Shown here piece after piece: positions 20,127 through 28,383 of a stretch of DNA of 64,000 nucleotides. Source of the DNA: Agrobacterium tumefaciens (GTDB lineage: Bacteria; Pseudomonadota; Alphaproteobacteria; Rhizobiales; Rhizobiaceae); NCBI GenBank assembly GCA_017744915.1, contig JAGIAH010000001.1:372001-436000 (forward strand). Reading direction: 5' to 3'. Positions within the stretch are counted from its first letter, which is position 1. The number at the start of each line of letters is the position of its first letter. The notes beneath the pieces were generated by a model. It was not told the origin of the DNA, made no database searches, and saw only the letters and a program-made list of their open reading frames with translations. The translations under genes and the position numbers were made by a program.

Positions 20127-20387
20127 GCATCCGCCCATCTTGGCGGCCTTGGTGCAATCACGCAACGTTGATCTTGTGTTGCGGGAACGTCTTTCGCTGA
20201 AACGGCTTTGAAGGGGAGAAAATGCCGAAAATCCTCTTTCGCAATGCAGCATGTTTGCTTGACGCCCGGAAGATCATGGCATGTAATGGGCTCTGGAAAT
20301 GCCGGCATTGATTCCTGTCGAGCGTGTGCCGGACCAAGCGGAATGTCGCCTTCTCAAAGGCGCTGTAAACAGCAACGGGAGACGAGT

Positions 20388-20645
20388 ATGCAGGTTTCGG
20401 AACACGAATGGATCAGCAAACGGGCATATACACTCTGGGAAAAGGAAGGCCATCCCCATGGGCGCGACGCGCAACATTGGGAACAGGCCAGGCATGAATT
20501 TTCGCTGCTGAAGACATCGGAAGCGACTAAACCCGCCACGCGCAAGAAGGCTGCTCCCAAGGCCGCTGATGCTGACGCCGCCGCACCCGACGCGGAAGCC
20601 CCGGCGAAACCCAAGACCCGCACCCGCAAGGCCGCCGCGAAGTAA
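20388..20645 (+). CDS. DUF2934 small basic-tailed protein
   Basis: An 85-residue protein. The first about 45 residues (HEWISKRAYTLWEKEGHPHG, then HWEQA) form the DUF2934 motif, common in Rhizobiales. The tail is a lysine/alanine/proline-rich low-complexity segment ending in TRTRKAAAK, similar to histone-like or nucleoid-associated tails. The ATG at 20388 follows CGGGAGACGAGT. The frame is open upstream but nothing there is family-like. Function is unknown; the basic tail suggests, without proving, nucleic-acid contact. A terminator hairpin follows. Confidence 0.75.
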   Translation: MQVSEHEWISKRAYTLWEKEGHPHGRDAQHWEQARHEFSLLKTSEATKPATRKKAAPKAADADAAAPDAEAPAKPKTRTRKAAAK

Positions 20646-20680
20646 AAGGCTCGCAAACCTGAGCTGAAGCCGCAAATGAA

Positions 20681-20708
20681 AAAGCCCGACGAAATCTCGC
20701 CGGGCTTT
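20681..20708. terminator. Bidirectional intrinsic terminator
   Basis: AAAGCCCGACGA pairs with TCGCCGGGCTTT around a 4-base loop (one A-C mismatch). The A-rich and T-rich ends make it usable in both directions, serving the convergent DUF2934 and SH3-domain genes. Confidence 0.75.
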
Positions 20709-20714
20709 GCCTGT

Positions 20715-21506
20715 TTAGCGGGGGTCGCAACCCGGATCACCGATCCGGCAGCCGTCCTGAAAGTTTTCCGGGGCCGGTGCGCGGCGCGGATCGTCCCACT
20801 GACGACGATCGGGACGGCGCTGGCCTTCATCCTGATTTTGCTGGCGATCGCGGTTTTCGTCTTCCCAGCGGCGGCGGTCGTCATCGCGACGCGGCCTGTC
20901 CTGATTTCGGTCACCCTGGTTCCAGTCGCCATAACGACGCTCCCAGCGACCGTCATTTGGACCGCCCTGGCGGGGATCGCGCAACTCGTCGCGGCGTCCG
21001 TCACGCCAGTCGTCCCGGCGGCCATCACGCCATTCGTCGCGCGGACGCGGGCGATCCCAGCCGGCACTCGGAGGTGGTGCGTTCCAGTAACCGCCGGACG
21101 GCGGCGGACGACGCCAACGGTCACGCTCACGATAGAAATCGCGGTCGCGGTAATAGCGGTCCCAATAGCGGCCGACTTCGAAGGTGATCACCGGCACGCC
21201 CAGATCGCGGTAATAACGCGGCTCGACATAGACCCGGTTCTGCCGGTAGGTCGTGGCGATGTAACGCCCGGCGACCCAGCCGCGACCGCCGACGAATGAA
21301 ACATCGCACCACGGCGTATCTGACAGGCAGCCATGGACGGTGAGCGGCGCGCCATTGGGAATTACCACGACAGCCGGATAGGCCGTGCTCGGGCCGGAGC
21401 GCATATTCACATTCGCGGTGGCGAAGCCGCGTGCCGCAGCTTCGGCAAGCGCCGGTGCGGCGAGCATGGCCACCAGCGCAATTGCGCCAAACAGTCTTCT
21501 CTTCAC
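20715..21506 (-). CDS. Secreted SH3b-domain protein with Arg/Asp-rich tail
   Basis: A 263-residue exported protein. A signal peptide (KRRLFGAIALVAMLAAPALA) is followed by a bacterial SH3 domain at about residues 25-85 (ANVNMRSGPSTAYPAVVVIP, WCDVSFVGGRGWVAGRYI), then a YWDRYYRDRD region and a long tail of repeats such as DEWRDGRRDDWRDGRRDE. A cysteine pair closes the C-terminus. The start is GTG at 21506, six bases after GAGGAG; upstream TTG is less likely. SH3b proteins usually bind the cell wall or partner proteins; the tail is probably disordered and highly charged. The exact role is unknown. Confidence 0.78.
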   Translation of the reverse strand: MKRRLFGAIALVAMLAAPALAEAAARGFATANVNMRSGPSTAYPAVVVIPNGAPLTVHGCLSDTPWCDVSFVGGRGWVAGRYIATTYRQNRVYVEPRYYRDLGVPVITFEVGRYWDRYYRDRDFYRERDRWRRPPPSGGYWNAPPPSAGWDRPRPRDEWRDGRRDDWRDGRRDELRDPRQGGPNDGRWERRYGDWNQGDRNQDRPRRDDDRRRWEDENRDRQQNQDEGQRRPDRRQWDDPRRAPAPENFQDGCRIGDPGCDPR

Positions 21507-21762
21507 TTCTTTCTCCTCAAGCAAAGGCCCGCTTTGCCCTTGTCGGCATTCATCACTTTCGACGAACGAGCATGCTTCCGCATACTGCCACGAGCGGAAA
21601 ATACGCGTTCCTCGATGAACACAGCATGAAACAAACCGGCATCCACATCAGTTCCACCTGCGGCAATGAGCCCCCGACAATTTGCCGCCGGAATGGACCG
21701 CCGGTCTTGACTTCGGGGGGCAATCATCCGACTTCAATGCAACAGCAATATGGAGCAGAACC

Positions 21763-22509
21763 ATGAGCGAAACCGCACAGACGACCGTCGACCAGAGCGA
21801 GGTGGATCGCTTCTCCGCGATGGCTGCGGAATGGTGGAGCCCGACCGGCAAGTTCCGCCCGCTGCACAAGTTCAACCCGGTGCGCCTTGAATATATCCGC
21901 AACCGCATCTGCGAGAATTTCGGACGTGACCCGAAAGCACACCGCCCGCTGGAGGGATTGCGCGTGCTGGATATCGGCTGCGGCGGCGGCCTTCTGTCCG
22001 AACCCGTCGCCCGGATGGGCGCCACCGTGGTGGGCGCCGATCCCTCGGAGAAGAACATCGGCATCGCTTCCACCCATGCGCGGGAAAGCGGGGTCAGCGT
22101 CGACTACCGCGCCGTGACCGCCGAACAGTTGCAGGAAGCCGGCGAGACCTTCGACGTCATCCTCAACATGGAGGTGGTGGAGCATGTGGCCAACGTCGAT
22201 TTCTTCGTCACCACCTGCGCGAAAATGGTGCGCCCCGGCGGGCTGATGTTCGCCGCCACCATCAACCGCACCCTGAAGGCACGGGCACTGGCAATCTTCG
22301 CCGCCGAAAACGTGCTGCGTTGGCTGCCGCGCGGCACCCATCAATATGAAAAGCTGGTCCGCCCGGAAGAGCTCGAGCGGCCGCTGGTGGCCAGCGGCAT
22401 GGATATCATCCACCGCACCGGCGTCTTCTACAACGTGCTGCAGGATCGCTGGAATCTCTCGCCGGACATGGATGTCAATTACATGATGCTGGCGAAACGC
22501 GCGCCGTAA
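21763..22509 (+). CDS. ubiG: Ubiquinone biosynthesis O-methyltransferase UbiG
   Basis: A 248-residue SAM-dependent methyltransferase for both O-methylation steps of ubiquinone synthesis. Family marks are the N-terminal [20 protein letters not shown], motif [20 protein letters not shown] (about residues 69-87), the [13 protein letters not shown] segment and the C-terminal [17 protein letters not shown]. The ATG at 21763 follows TGGAGCAGAACC. Length is normal. It is monocistronic and divergent from the SH3-domain gene. Confidence 0.93.
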   Translation: MSETAQTTVDQSEVDRFSAMAAEWWSPTGKFRPLHKFNPVRLEYIRNRICENFGRDPKAHRPLEGLRVLDIGCGGGLLSEPVARMGATVVGADPSEKNIGIASTHARESGVSVDYRAVTAEQLQEAGETFDVILNMEVVEHVANVDFFVTTCAKMVRPGGLMFAATINRTLKARALAIFAAENVLRWLPRGTHQYEKLVRPEELERPLVASGMDIIHRTGVFYNVLQDRWNLSPDMDVNYMMLAKRAP

Positions 22510-22565
22510 CAATCCTCGTATATTCCTCTGACCTGTTCTTGCGGATGATCCTTGTCAAGCAATTA

Positions 22566-22598
22566 TTGACCGTAAGTCAAAAATTGACTATAGGTCAA
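22566..22598 (+). promoter_or_regulatory. Promoter overlapped by two tandem TetR operators
   Basis: Two palindromes, TTGACCGTAAGTCAA and TTGACTATAGGTCAA, lie 18 bp apart centre to centre. The same bases form a sigma70-type promoter: TTGACC (22566-22571), 17-bp spacer, TATAGG (22589-22594). The TetR gene starts 22 bp downstream. This is the expected design of an autorepressed TetR gene. Confidence 0.75.
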
Positions 22599-22620
22599 TT
22601 CCACCATACGGGTCGGCAAA

Positions 22621-23256
22621 ATGAGCGGCATTTCGAGAAAACAGCGCGAATTCGCCAGGCGAGAACAGGATATTCTCGACACTGCGCTGCGATTGTTTGA
22701 TCAGGAGAATTGGCAGGCGGTCAGCATTGAAACGATCGCGAGCACCTTGGGCATCGCAAAGGGCACGATCTACAACCACTTCGACAGTAAAGACGAGATA
22801 TATGCCCGTCTGGCGCTCACTTTTTTCCAGATGGAAAACGCCAAGCTGCAACATTTGCGTCACCGAAACGCGGACCCCGTTGCTCAAGTGAAGGACATCC
22901 TCCGGATATTTTGGGAACGTGTCGACGCGCCGCCGCAAATGCAGCGTCTCGTCCAATATGTCTGGCGCAAGGACTTTCTGGAACGCCTCCGTCCCGAGAC
23001 CCGCGCTTTGCTGCAGGAGACGGACCATGTCGTAAACCAGACCATTGCCGCTATTGCGGCCGAGGGCGTCGAGGCCGGTATGTTCCTTGATAAACCCCTG
23101 CCGCTATTGCTTTTTCCAGCACAGGCCACGCTTGCGGGTGCCCTGCAGCTCGCCTTTAATGGATATATTCCAGACAACGACAAAAACGCGGCGCTGGAAG
23201 CGTTAACCGGCGCAGTCCTGGCCGGACTGACCTGCAGTCAAACAACAACGGATTGA
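22621..23256 (+). CDS. TetR/AcrR-family transcriptional repressor
   Basis: A 211-residue regulator. The N-terminal DNA-binding domain covers about residues 10-60; the helix-turn-helix is IASTLGIAKGTIYNHFDSKD, almost the family consensus. The rest is an all-helical ligand-binding domain. It starts with ATG 22 bp after tandem palindromic operators and is followed 16 bp later by a small membrane protein gene, so it probably represses itself and that gene. The inducer is unknown. The pair is slightly richer in A+T than the surrounding housekeeping genes and may have been inserted between ubiG and the DUF1178 operon. Confidence 0.87.
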   Translation: MSGISRKQREFARREQDILDTALRLFDQENWQAVSIETIASTLGIAKGTIYNHFDSKDEIYARLALTFFQMENAKLQHLRHRNADPVAQVKDILRIFWERVDAPPQMQRLVQYVWRKDFLERLRPETRALLQETDHVVNQTIAAIAAEGVEAGMFLDKPLPLLLFPAQATLAGALQLAFNGYIPDNDKNAALEALTGAVLAGLTCSQTTTD

Positions 23257-23272
23257 GCGGCAGAGGGATTTC

Positions 23273-23734
23273 ATGACTTTGGCGATAAACCGTAACCGAT
23301 TTTTGATGGCAGGTTCCGTCGCCGGATTGGCGCTGAATGGCATGAACATGCTCAAAAATGCGATCGTTCCAGCTTTTGGTAACCGTTGGGCTGCTGCATT
23401 GGAACATCTGGGAATTGATCTACCAAGCCAGATGCAAAACCCTGTTTCGCTCATCCTGTTTCTGGCGATCAGTACCGTCTACGGTTTTTTTGCAGCATGG
23501 CTTTACGCCGCGGCAGTGCCGCGCTTTGGAGAGGGCCTGCCAACCGCCCTTCGCATCGGCGTGGCATTGTGGATGATCGGTTATCTCGCACCGATGGCAG
23601 GCTATGCGTTGCTGGGATTGTTTCCAATCTCCCTTGTCCTGTTCAGCGCACCGTTCAGTCTTGTCGAATTCTCACTATGTGCCATCCTCGTCAGCATGAT
23701 CTACCGTGATCATCCACAACCAACGAGATTCTAA
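23273..23734 (+). CDS. Small integral membrane protein co-transcribed with tetR
   Basis: A 153-residue protein with four likely membrane helices (about residues 12-30, 57-80, 93-115 and 118-142). I do not recognise a family with certainty; the pattern of a short N-terminal arm, a periplasmic loop with LEHLGIDLPSQM and paired C-terminal helices resembles small uncharacterised rhizobial membrane proteins. It starts 16 bp after the tetR stop, with GGCAGAGGGATTTC before the ATG. As the only neighbour controlled by the TetR operators it is the presumed regulated target, perhaps dealing with a membrane-active compound. Confidence 0.65.
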   Translation: MTLAINRNRFLMAGSVAGLALNGMNMLKNAIVPAFGNRWAAALEHLGIDLPSQMQNPVSLILFLAISTVYGFFAAWLYAAAVPRFGEGLPTALRIGVALWMIGYLAPMAGYALLGLFPISLVLFSAPFSLVEFSLCAILVSMIYRDHPQPTRF

Positions 23735-23737
23735 AAC

Positions 23738-24166
23738 TCAATTGACGTCATCAGGCAGCGTCGGCAGCGGCGCGATCTCGATACCCTCGTCCAGCAAGGC
23801 CTTGGCTTCCTGCGCCGAGGCATTGCCGATGATGCCGCGTTCATCCGCCTCGCCATAATGGATCTTGCGGGCTTCCTCGGGAAACTTGTCGCCGACATCT
23901 TCCGCGTTGGCGCGAATATTGGCGACGGCGTCGCGGATTTTCGCAAGCGCTTCTTTTCTGGCAGCATCCATGGCCAGCGTCTGGCGTTCGTCTTTCTTGC
24001 GGGCGGTGGAGACCGAAGGCGCCATCAGGAGCTTGGAGACCTGCAGGGAATTGCAGACCGGGCAGGACAGGAAACCGCGCTGCAACTGATTGTCGAAATC
24101 GTCGCTCCCGGAAAACCAGCCTTCAAACTCATGGCCCTTTTCACAGGCCAGCGCATAACGGATCAC
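23738..24166 (-). CDS. DUF1178 zinc-ribbon-like protein
   Basis: A 142-residue protein of DUF1178. The N-terminal MIRYALACEKGHEFEGWF and LSCPVCNSLQVSKLLMAPSV carry the cysteines (positions 8, 35 and 38 with His12) of a probable zinc ribbon. The C-terminal half, with EEARKIHYGEADERGIIGNA, is the conserved family block. The start ATG overlaps the stop of the upstream nitrilase-family gene by 4 bp. Gene order grxC-nitrilase-DUF1178 is common in Rhizobiales. Function is unknown. Confidence 0.82.
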   Translation of the reverse strand: MIRYALACEKGHEFEGWFSGSDDFDNQLQRGFLSCPVCNSLQVSKLLMAPSVSTARKKDERQTLAMDAARKEALAKIRDAVANIRANAEDVGDKFPEEARKIHYGEADERGIIGNASAQEAKALLDEGIEIAPLPTLPDDVN

Positions 24167-25023
24167 GCCGCCTCACCTCCGGCAGGTTTCAGGGGAATAA
24201 CGGTGTCCAGCCCAAACTCGCGGGCATTGCGGAGATTGGGGATTTTGCCGCGCGCAGTCGCCACCAGTGCGGTATCGATGTCGGCGAAGATGATCTCTTC
24301 CCCGGCACCGCCGGCGATCGCCAGAACCCTGCCCCATGGGTCGATGATGATGGAATGGCCGTAGGTCTCGCGCCCGTCCTCATGCACGCCGGCCTGAGCG
24401 GCGGCGATGACGAAAGCACCGTTTTCAATGGCGCGGGCGCGCAGCAGAATTTCCCAATGGGCTTCCCCGGTCTGGCGGGTGAAGGCGGCGGGAACCGTCA
24501 GGATTTCGGCACCGGCGAGTGCTTCCGCCCGGAAAAGCTGCGGGAAACGCACATCGTAACAAATCGCGAAGCCGAACTTCGCCAGCGGAATTTCCGCAAC
24601 GCGGGCCGCGGCACCCGGTTCATAAGCGGCGCTTTCACGCCAGCTCTCGCCATTGTCGAGATCGACGTCGAACATGTGAATCTTGTCATAGCTGCAGATG
24701 CGCGAACCGTCCGGCGCGAAGAAAAATCCGCGATTGGCGATCTTGCCATCCGGCCGGGCAATTGCAGTCGAGCCCACATGCACATGAATGCCGAGTTCGC
24801 GCGCCAGCCGCGCGGCGGTCGCAACGATGATATCGCCATCATCGTCACGCAACTGGGCACGAAGCGCCTGCCTGTCCTTCTGGATCGCACCTGTCATTTC
24901 CGGGGTCTGAACGTAGACAGCCCCTTTGGCCGCGGCGGCACGCACCAGCCGTTCCATATCGGCGGCGTTCTTCGCCGGATCGACACCGGAGCGCATCTGA
25001 ATGGCCGCAGCCTTGAAACTCAT
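24163..25023 (-). CDS. Carbon-nitrogen hydrolase (Nit1/omega-amidase-like)
   Basis: A 286-residue nitrilase-superfamily amidase. The catalytic Glu is in VQTPEMTG (about residue 41), the Lys in ICSYDKIHMFDV and the Cys in FAICYDVRFPQLF; this triad is complete. Sequence around the Lys and Cys resembles Nit1-type enzymes that hydrolyse deaminated glutathione. Location 24 bp downstream of a glutaredoxin gene fits such a glutathione-repair role, but this is inference. The ATG at 25023 follows TGGAGGACGTG; an ATG four codons earlier is part of that ribosome-binding site. Confidence 0.85.
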   Translation of the reverse strand: MSFKAAAIQMRSGVDPAKNAADMERLVRAAAAKGAVYVQTPEMTGAIQKDRQALRAQLRDDDGDIIVATAARLARELGIHVHVGSTAIARPDGKIANRGFFFAPDGSRICSYDKIHMFDVDLDNGESWRESAAYEPGAAARVAEIPLAKFGFAICYDVRFPQLFRAEALAGAEILTVPAAFTRQTGEAHWEILLRARAIENGAFVIAAAQAGVHEDGRETYGHSIIIDPWGRVLAIAGGAGEEIIFADIDTALVATARGKIPNLRNAREFGLDTVIPLKPAGGEAA

Positions 25024-25047
25024 CACGTCCTCCATAAATCGGGCCGA

Positions 25048-25302
25048 TCAGGCAGCCAGCATCGCATCCAGTTTGCCGGCACGCTCAAGCGCGTGCAGAT
25101 CATCACAACCGCCCACATGCTGGCCGTTGATGAATATCTGCGGGAAGGTCGTCCCGCCGGATTTTTCCATCATTTCCTGCCGGTATTCCGGCGTGGTGGT
25201 GGCGTTATATTCGGCATAATCCACGCCCTTGCTGTCCAGCAGCGCCTTGGCGCGTGCGCAATAACCACAAAAATCACGCGTATAGATCGTCACCGGTGCC
25301 AT
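25048..25302 (-). CDS. grxC: Glutaredoxin 3
   Basis: An 84-residue monothiol/dithiol oxidoreductase with the active site TRDFCGYCARAK (Cys11 and Cys14), the cis-Pro motif GTTFPQIFINGQ and the GG-containing C-terminal helix HVGGCDDLHALE. It reduces protein disulfides and mixed disulfides with glutathione in the cytoplasm. The first suitable ATG is at 25302; the frame extends 12 codons further without homology. It sits in the operon comF-grxC-nitrilase-DUF1178. Confidence 0.92.
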   Translation of the reverse strand: MAPVTIYTRDFCGYCARAKALLDSKGVDYAEYNATTTPEYRQEMMEKSGGTTFPQIFINGQHVGGCDDLHALERAGKLDAMLAA

Positions 25303-25361
25303 GTTTTCAAAACCTCGCAAACGTGCGGTAAAACGCACGATAAAGTCATGTCATTCTGGTT

Positions 25362-26153
25362 TCATATAGGGCCGGAAATGGCCATTGCAAAGGTCAAAAC
25401 TGTCACATCCACGGCACCTGCCTTGCGCAGGGCGCGGCTTGCCGCACCGACCGTTGCACCGGTGGTATAGACATCATCCACCAGCACCACGCGCTTGCCG
25501 TAAACATCGGCCTCGCGGCCGGGAGCCAGGGAGAACGCGCCCCGCACATTGTCCCGCCGGGCGAGCGCCGAAAGCCCCACCTGCCGTTCGGTCGGCTTCA
25601 CGCGCAGCAGCGTGCCGGCGAGCAGCGGCTTGCCGGCGGCCCTGGAAAGATGCCGCGCCAGCTCGGCGGACTGGTTGAAGCGGCGGCGCAGGAAACGGTT
25701 GCGATGCAGGGGAACCGGCACGATGCAATCGCATGCCGCAACCGTTCCGTCACTTGCCCGCAGCATCCACAGCGCCATCAGCCGGGCAAGATCGGTCCGG
25801 TCCTGATATTTCAGCCGGTGCACCAGCTTGCGGGCGGTGCCCTCGTGGCTGGCGACGGCGCGCAGGCGGTCAAACGGCGGTGGTTCGGCAATGGCCTGCG
25901 CGCTCACGACACCTTCCCCGTGATCCCGTGCGAAGGGAATGCCCAGAACCTCGCAAAAAGGGCGATCGATAAAGGCCACATCCCGCCAGCAATCGGGACA
26001 CAAAGCCCCCTCGCCGCCGGTCAGGCGATTGCAGCCCGCGCAGGTCGGCGGGTAAACCAGCCGGAAGATCGGGCGCAGCATGTCGCGCGCCGCCGCCGGT
26101 ACGACGGCAGACTTCGACAGCAACCCCGAAAACAGATCGTCACCAGCACCCAT
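25362..26153 (-). CDS. ComF-family phosphoribosyltransferase-like protein
   Basis: A 263-residue ComF family member. An N-terminal zinc-ribbon is visible as YPPTCAGCNRL and ALCPDCWRDV, and the C-terminal phosphoribosyltransferase domain has the PRPP loop VVLVDDVYTTGATVGAAS near residue 215. In transformable bacteria ComF helps DNA uptake; in rhizobia its role is undefined. The ATG at 26153 is chosen because upstream sequence is not conserved-looking, though its ribosome-binding site is weak. It is first in a minus-strand operon and diverges from a methyltransferase gene. Confidence 0.83.
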   Translation of the reverse strand: MGAGDDLFSGLLSKSAVVPAAARDMLRPIFRLVYPPTCAGCNRLTGGEGALCPDCWRDVAFIDRPFCEVLGIPFARDHGEGVVSAQAIAEPPPFDRLRAVASHEGTARKLVHRLKYQDRTDLARLMALWMLRASDGTVAACDCIVPVPLHRNRFLRRRFNQSAELARHLSRAAGKPLLAGTLLRVKPTERQVGLSALARRDNVRGAFSLAPGREADVYGKRVVLVDDVYTTGATVGAASRALRKAGAVDVTVLTFAMAISGPI

Positions 26154-26296
26154 GAGGTTGACTTTAGCGCCGAACGGGTGCCTTTGCGAGGGCGATACCT
26201 TCCGGCCCGATGCCGGAAAAACAATGCCCGAAGCGGCATGATAGCAACGACGCGGCCCGCCCATTCCGAAGGCACAGAGGCCGAGCAGGCAAGACG

Positions 26297-27178
26297 ATGG
26301 ATATTCTCTTTGACGAGGCCCTGATCGAACAAAACCGGCGCCGGGCATGGAACCGGCGCGATGACAAGGCCCTGTTTCTTCTCGACATGGCAGCCGAAGA
26401 ACTGGCCGACCGGCTCGCCATCGTCGAGCGCAAATTCGAGACGGCCATCGAACTGCACGGCGGAACGGGCGTAACCGCCCGGCGGCTGGCGGAGACCGGC
26501 AAGGTGGATGCCATCCACCGTATCGAAACCGACCGCGGTTTTGCAACGGATGAGAACATTCCCGAAGCGGCCTCCATGGAGCATCTGCCGCTTGAGGAAG
26601 CCTCCGCCAATCTCATCGTTTCACCGCTTGCCCTGCACCTGACCAATGACACGCCCGGTGCGCTGATCCAGATACGGCGGGCATTGAAGCCGGATGGCCT
26701 GTTTCTCGGCGCCATTCCCGGTAGTGGCACCCTGCAGGAACTGCGCGACGTGCTGCTGACCGCAGAGGCGGAGTTGACCGGCGGCGCAAGCCCGCGCGTC
26801 ATTCCCTTTGCCGATGTGCGCGAGGTCGGCGCGCTTTTGCAGCGTGCCGGTTTTGCACTTCCCGTTACCGATGCGGAAACCTACACGGTGCGTTACGACT
26901 CGATTTTTCCGCTGATGCGCGACCTGCGCGCCATGGGCATGGCCAATCCGCTGGCAAGCCGCAGCCGCAAACCGCTCAACCGCGCCTTTTTCCTGCGGGC
27001 GGCGGAGCTTTACGCCGAGCGTTATTCCGATCCGGACGGGCGGATAAGGGCGACATTTTCCATCATTTATGTGTCGGGCTGGGCGCCGCATGAGAGCCAG
27101 CAGAAACCGCTGAAGCCCGGCTCGGCCAAGGTGCGCCTTGCCGACGCCTTGAAGACCACCGAGGTGAAACTGTCCTGA
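26297..27178 (+). CDS. SAM-dependent methyltransferase (NDUFAF5/BioC-like)
   Basis: A 293-residue methyltransferase-fold protein. The family block is MDILFDEALIEQNRRRAW, then AIELHGGTGVTARRLAETG as motif I (degenerate glycine loop) and LIQIRRALKPDGLFLGAIPG as the post-core motif. This matches alphaproteobacterial relatives of the complex I assembly factor NDUFAF5, which hydroxylates an arginine of NDUFS7 rather than methylating. The ATG at 26297 is preceded by GGCAAGACG, a modest site. It diverges from comF. Enzymatic role here is inferred from family only. Confidence 0.75.
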   Translation: MDILFDEALIEQNRRRAWNRRDDKALFLLDMAAEELADRLAIVERKFETAIELHGGTGVTARRLAETGKVDAIHRIETDRGFATDENIPEAASMEHLPLEEASANLIVSPLALHLTNDTPGALIQIRRALKPDGLFLGAIPGSGTLQELRDVLLTAEAELTGGASPRVIPFADVREVGALLQRAGFALPVTDAETYTVRYDSIFPLMRDLRAMGMANPLASRSRKPLNRAFFLRAAELYAERYSDPDGRIRATFSIIYVSGWAPHESQQKPLKPGSAKVRLADALKTTEVKLS

Positions 27179-27196
27179 TCTTCAGAGCCCGTGGCT

Positions 27197-27367
27197 TCAG
27201 AAGTCGGCGAGAGTATCGGCGATGAACTGAAAGGCGGTGTTGATATTGCCGCTGATCGCGCTTGCGCCGCCGATAATGGCGGCGGAAATCAGGCCGATGA
27301 TCAGGCCATATTCAATAGCGGTCGCACCGTCTTCATTGTTGCAAAATCTGATAAAGGAATGCAGCAC
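27197..27367 (-). CDS. Flp/Fap-type pilin (orphan)
   Basis: A 56-residue type IVb pilin precursor. The prepilin region ATAIEYGLIIGLISAAII, with the Glu-Tyr pair that is the Flp hallmark, follows a short polar leader NNEDG, and the hydrophobic helix continues to about residue 40. The best start is GTG at 27367, giving the usual 55-60 residue length; longer frames upstream are not pilin-like. Cleavage would be by a TadV/CpaA prepilin peptidase. No other tad/cpa assembly gene is in the window, so it must rely on a machine encoded elsewhere. Confidence 0.75.
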   Translation of the reverse strand: MLHSFIRFCNNEDGATAIEYGLIIGLISAAIIGGASAISGNINTAFQFIADTLADF

Positions 27368-27482
27368 GATAATATGTCCAATCCGCCATCCGTTGCGTTC
27401 CGGCAGCCGGCATCGTCTTGTTAAAACCGGTTCCATCCTAAGTGGCCAATGTGAGAAATCCGTTACCCGCGATGGTAAACGA

Positions 27483-27797
27483 TCAGCAACCGCTCTCGTT
27501 GCTGTAACCCGTGACCACGCAGGGCATCTCCGGCATCGGCTGGGTGATGCTGCGGCGGATGGAATAGGTCTTGCCGACATCGGTCTTCTTGATGGAGCCG
27601 GTGCTGATCATGTCGTAATTGTCTGGAAACTGCGCCACGCGTGTGGAGGATTTCCCAGCAAGCATGGGGGTGATGATCAGGGAGAGCGCGATGACCGCCG
27701 TGCCGAACAGCAGCGCCACATTGAGCGCGCCGGTGCGACGGGATTTGTTGGAATACAAATGACGACCTTCCACCGTCTTCCAGAAATCCTCGTTCAT
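27483..27797 (-). CDS. Small membrane-anchored protein of unknown function
   Basis: A 104-residue protein. One membrane helix lies at about residues 25-45 (ALNVALLFGTAVIALSLI), with an N-terminal cytoplasmic arm and an extracytoplasmic C-terminus ending in CVVTGYSNESGC, two cysteines that could pair. ATG at 27797 follows GAGGTTGGTC. I recognise no domain. It lies 115 bp upstream of the orphan pilin gene in the same orientation, so the two may be functionally related, which is only an inference. Confidence 0.6.
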   Translation of the reverse strand: MNEDFWKTVEGRHLYSNKSRRTGALNVALLFGTAVIALSLIITPMLAGKSSTRVAQFPDNYDMISTGSIKKTDVGKTYSIRRSITQPMPEMPCVVTGYSNESGC

Positions 27798-27969
27798 GAC
27801 CAACCTCGTATCGCGCAGTTTACCGCTTCTTTAGCTTAACAATCTGCCAGAGGGTGCTGAACGATCTCTTAACGAAGCCCCGTTTTGGCACGGCAAAGCA
27901 GTGGAAGAAGGGCGTTTTCACGAAGCTGTGACGGGGACAGGCGGGATGGCCCGAAGGGCCCTCCCGATT

Positions 27970-28383
27970 TTACAGCAAATCCTGAAGGAAGGGGATGAGC
28001 GGCTCATCGGCCGGCGGCATGGGATAATCGCGCAGCGCCTGGGGTTTGACCCATTTCAGCGCCTGCCCTTCCCGGCCATGGGCGATGCCCTCATAACGGC
28101 GGCACACATAAAGCGGCATCAGGAGATGGAAGGTCTCATAGGTGTGGCTGGCAAATGTCAGCGGCGCGAGGCAGGCGACCTTGGTTTTGACGCCCAGTTC
28201 CTCGTCCAGTTCACGGACAAGGGTTTCCTCAGGCGTCTCGCCATGCTCCACCTTGCCGCCGGGAAACTCCCACAGCCCCGCAAGCGACTTGCCTTCCGGC
28301 CGCTGCGCCAGAAGAATACGGCCATCCTGATCGAGAAGCGCGCAGGCGGCGACCAACAGAATTTTTTTGCCCGCCTCGCTCAC
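27970..28383 (-). CDS. mutT: 8-oxo-dGTP diphosphatase MutT
   Basis: A 137-residue Nudix hydrolase with a complete Nudix box: GGKVEHGETPEETLVRELDE followed by ELGV (about residues 44-67). Near the N-terminus LLAQRPEGKSLAGLWEFPGG is typical of MutT proteins that hydrolyse 8-oxo-dGTP and prevent A:T to C:G mutations. Its start overlaps the stop of the upstream GNAT gene by 4 bp, and together with argJ they form a minus-strand operon. Confidence 0.9.
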   Translation of the reverse strand: MSEAGKKILLVAACALLDQDGRILLAQRPEGKSLAGLWEFPGGKVEHGETPEETLVRELDEELGVKTKVACLAPLTFASHTYETFHLLMPLYVCRRYEGIAHGREGQALKWVKPQALRDYPMPPADEPLIPFLQDLL

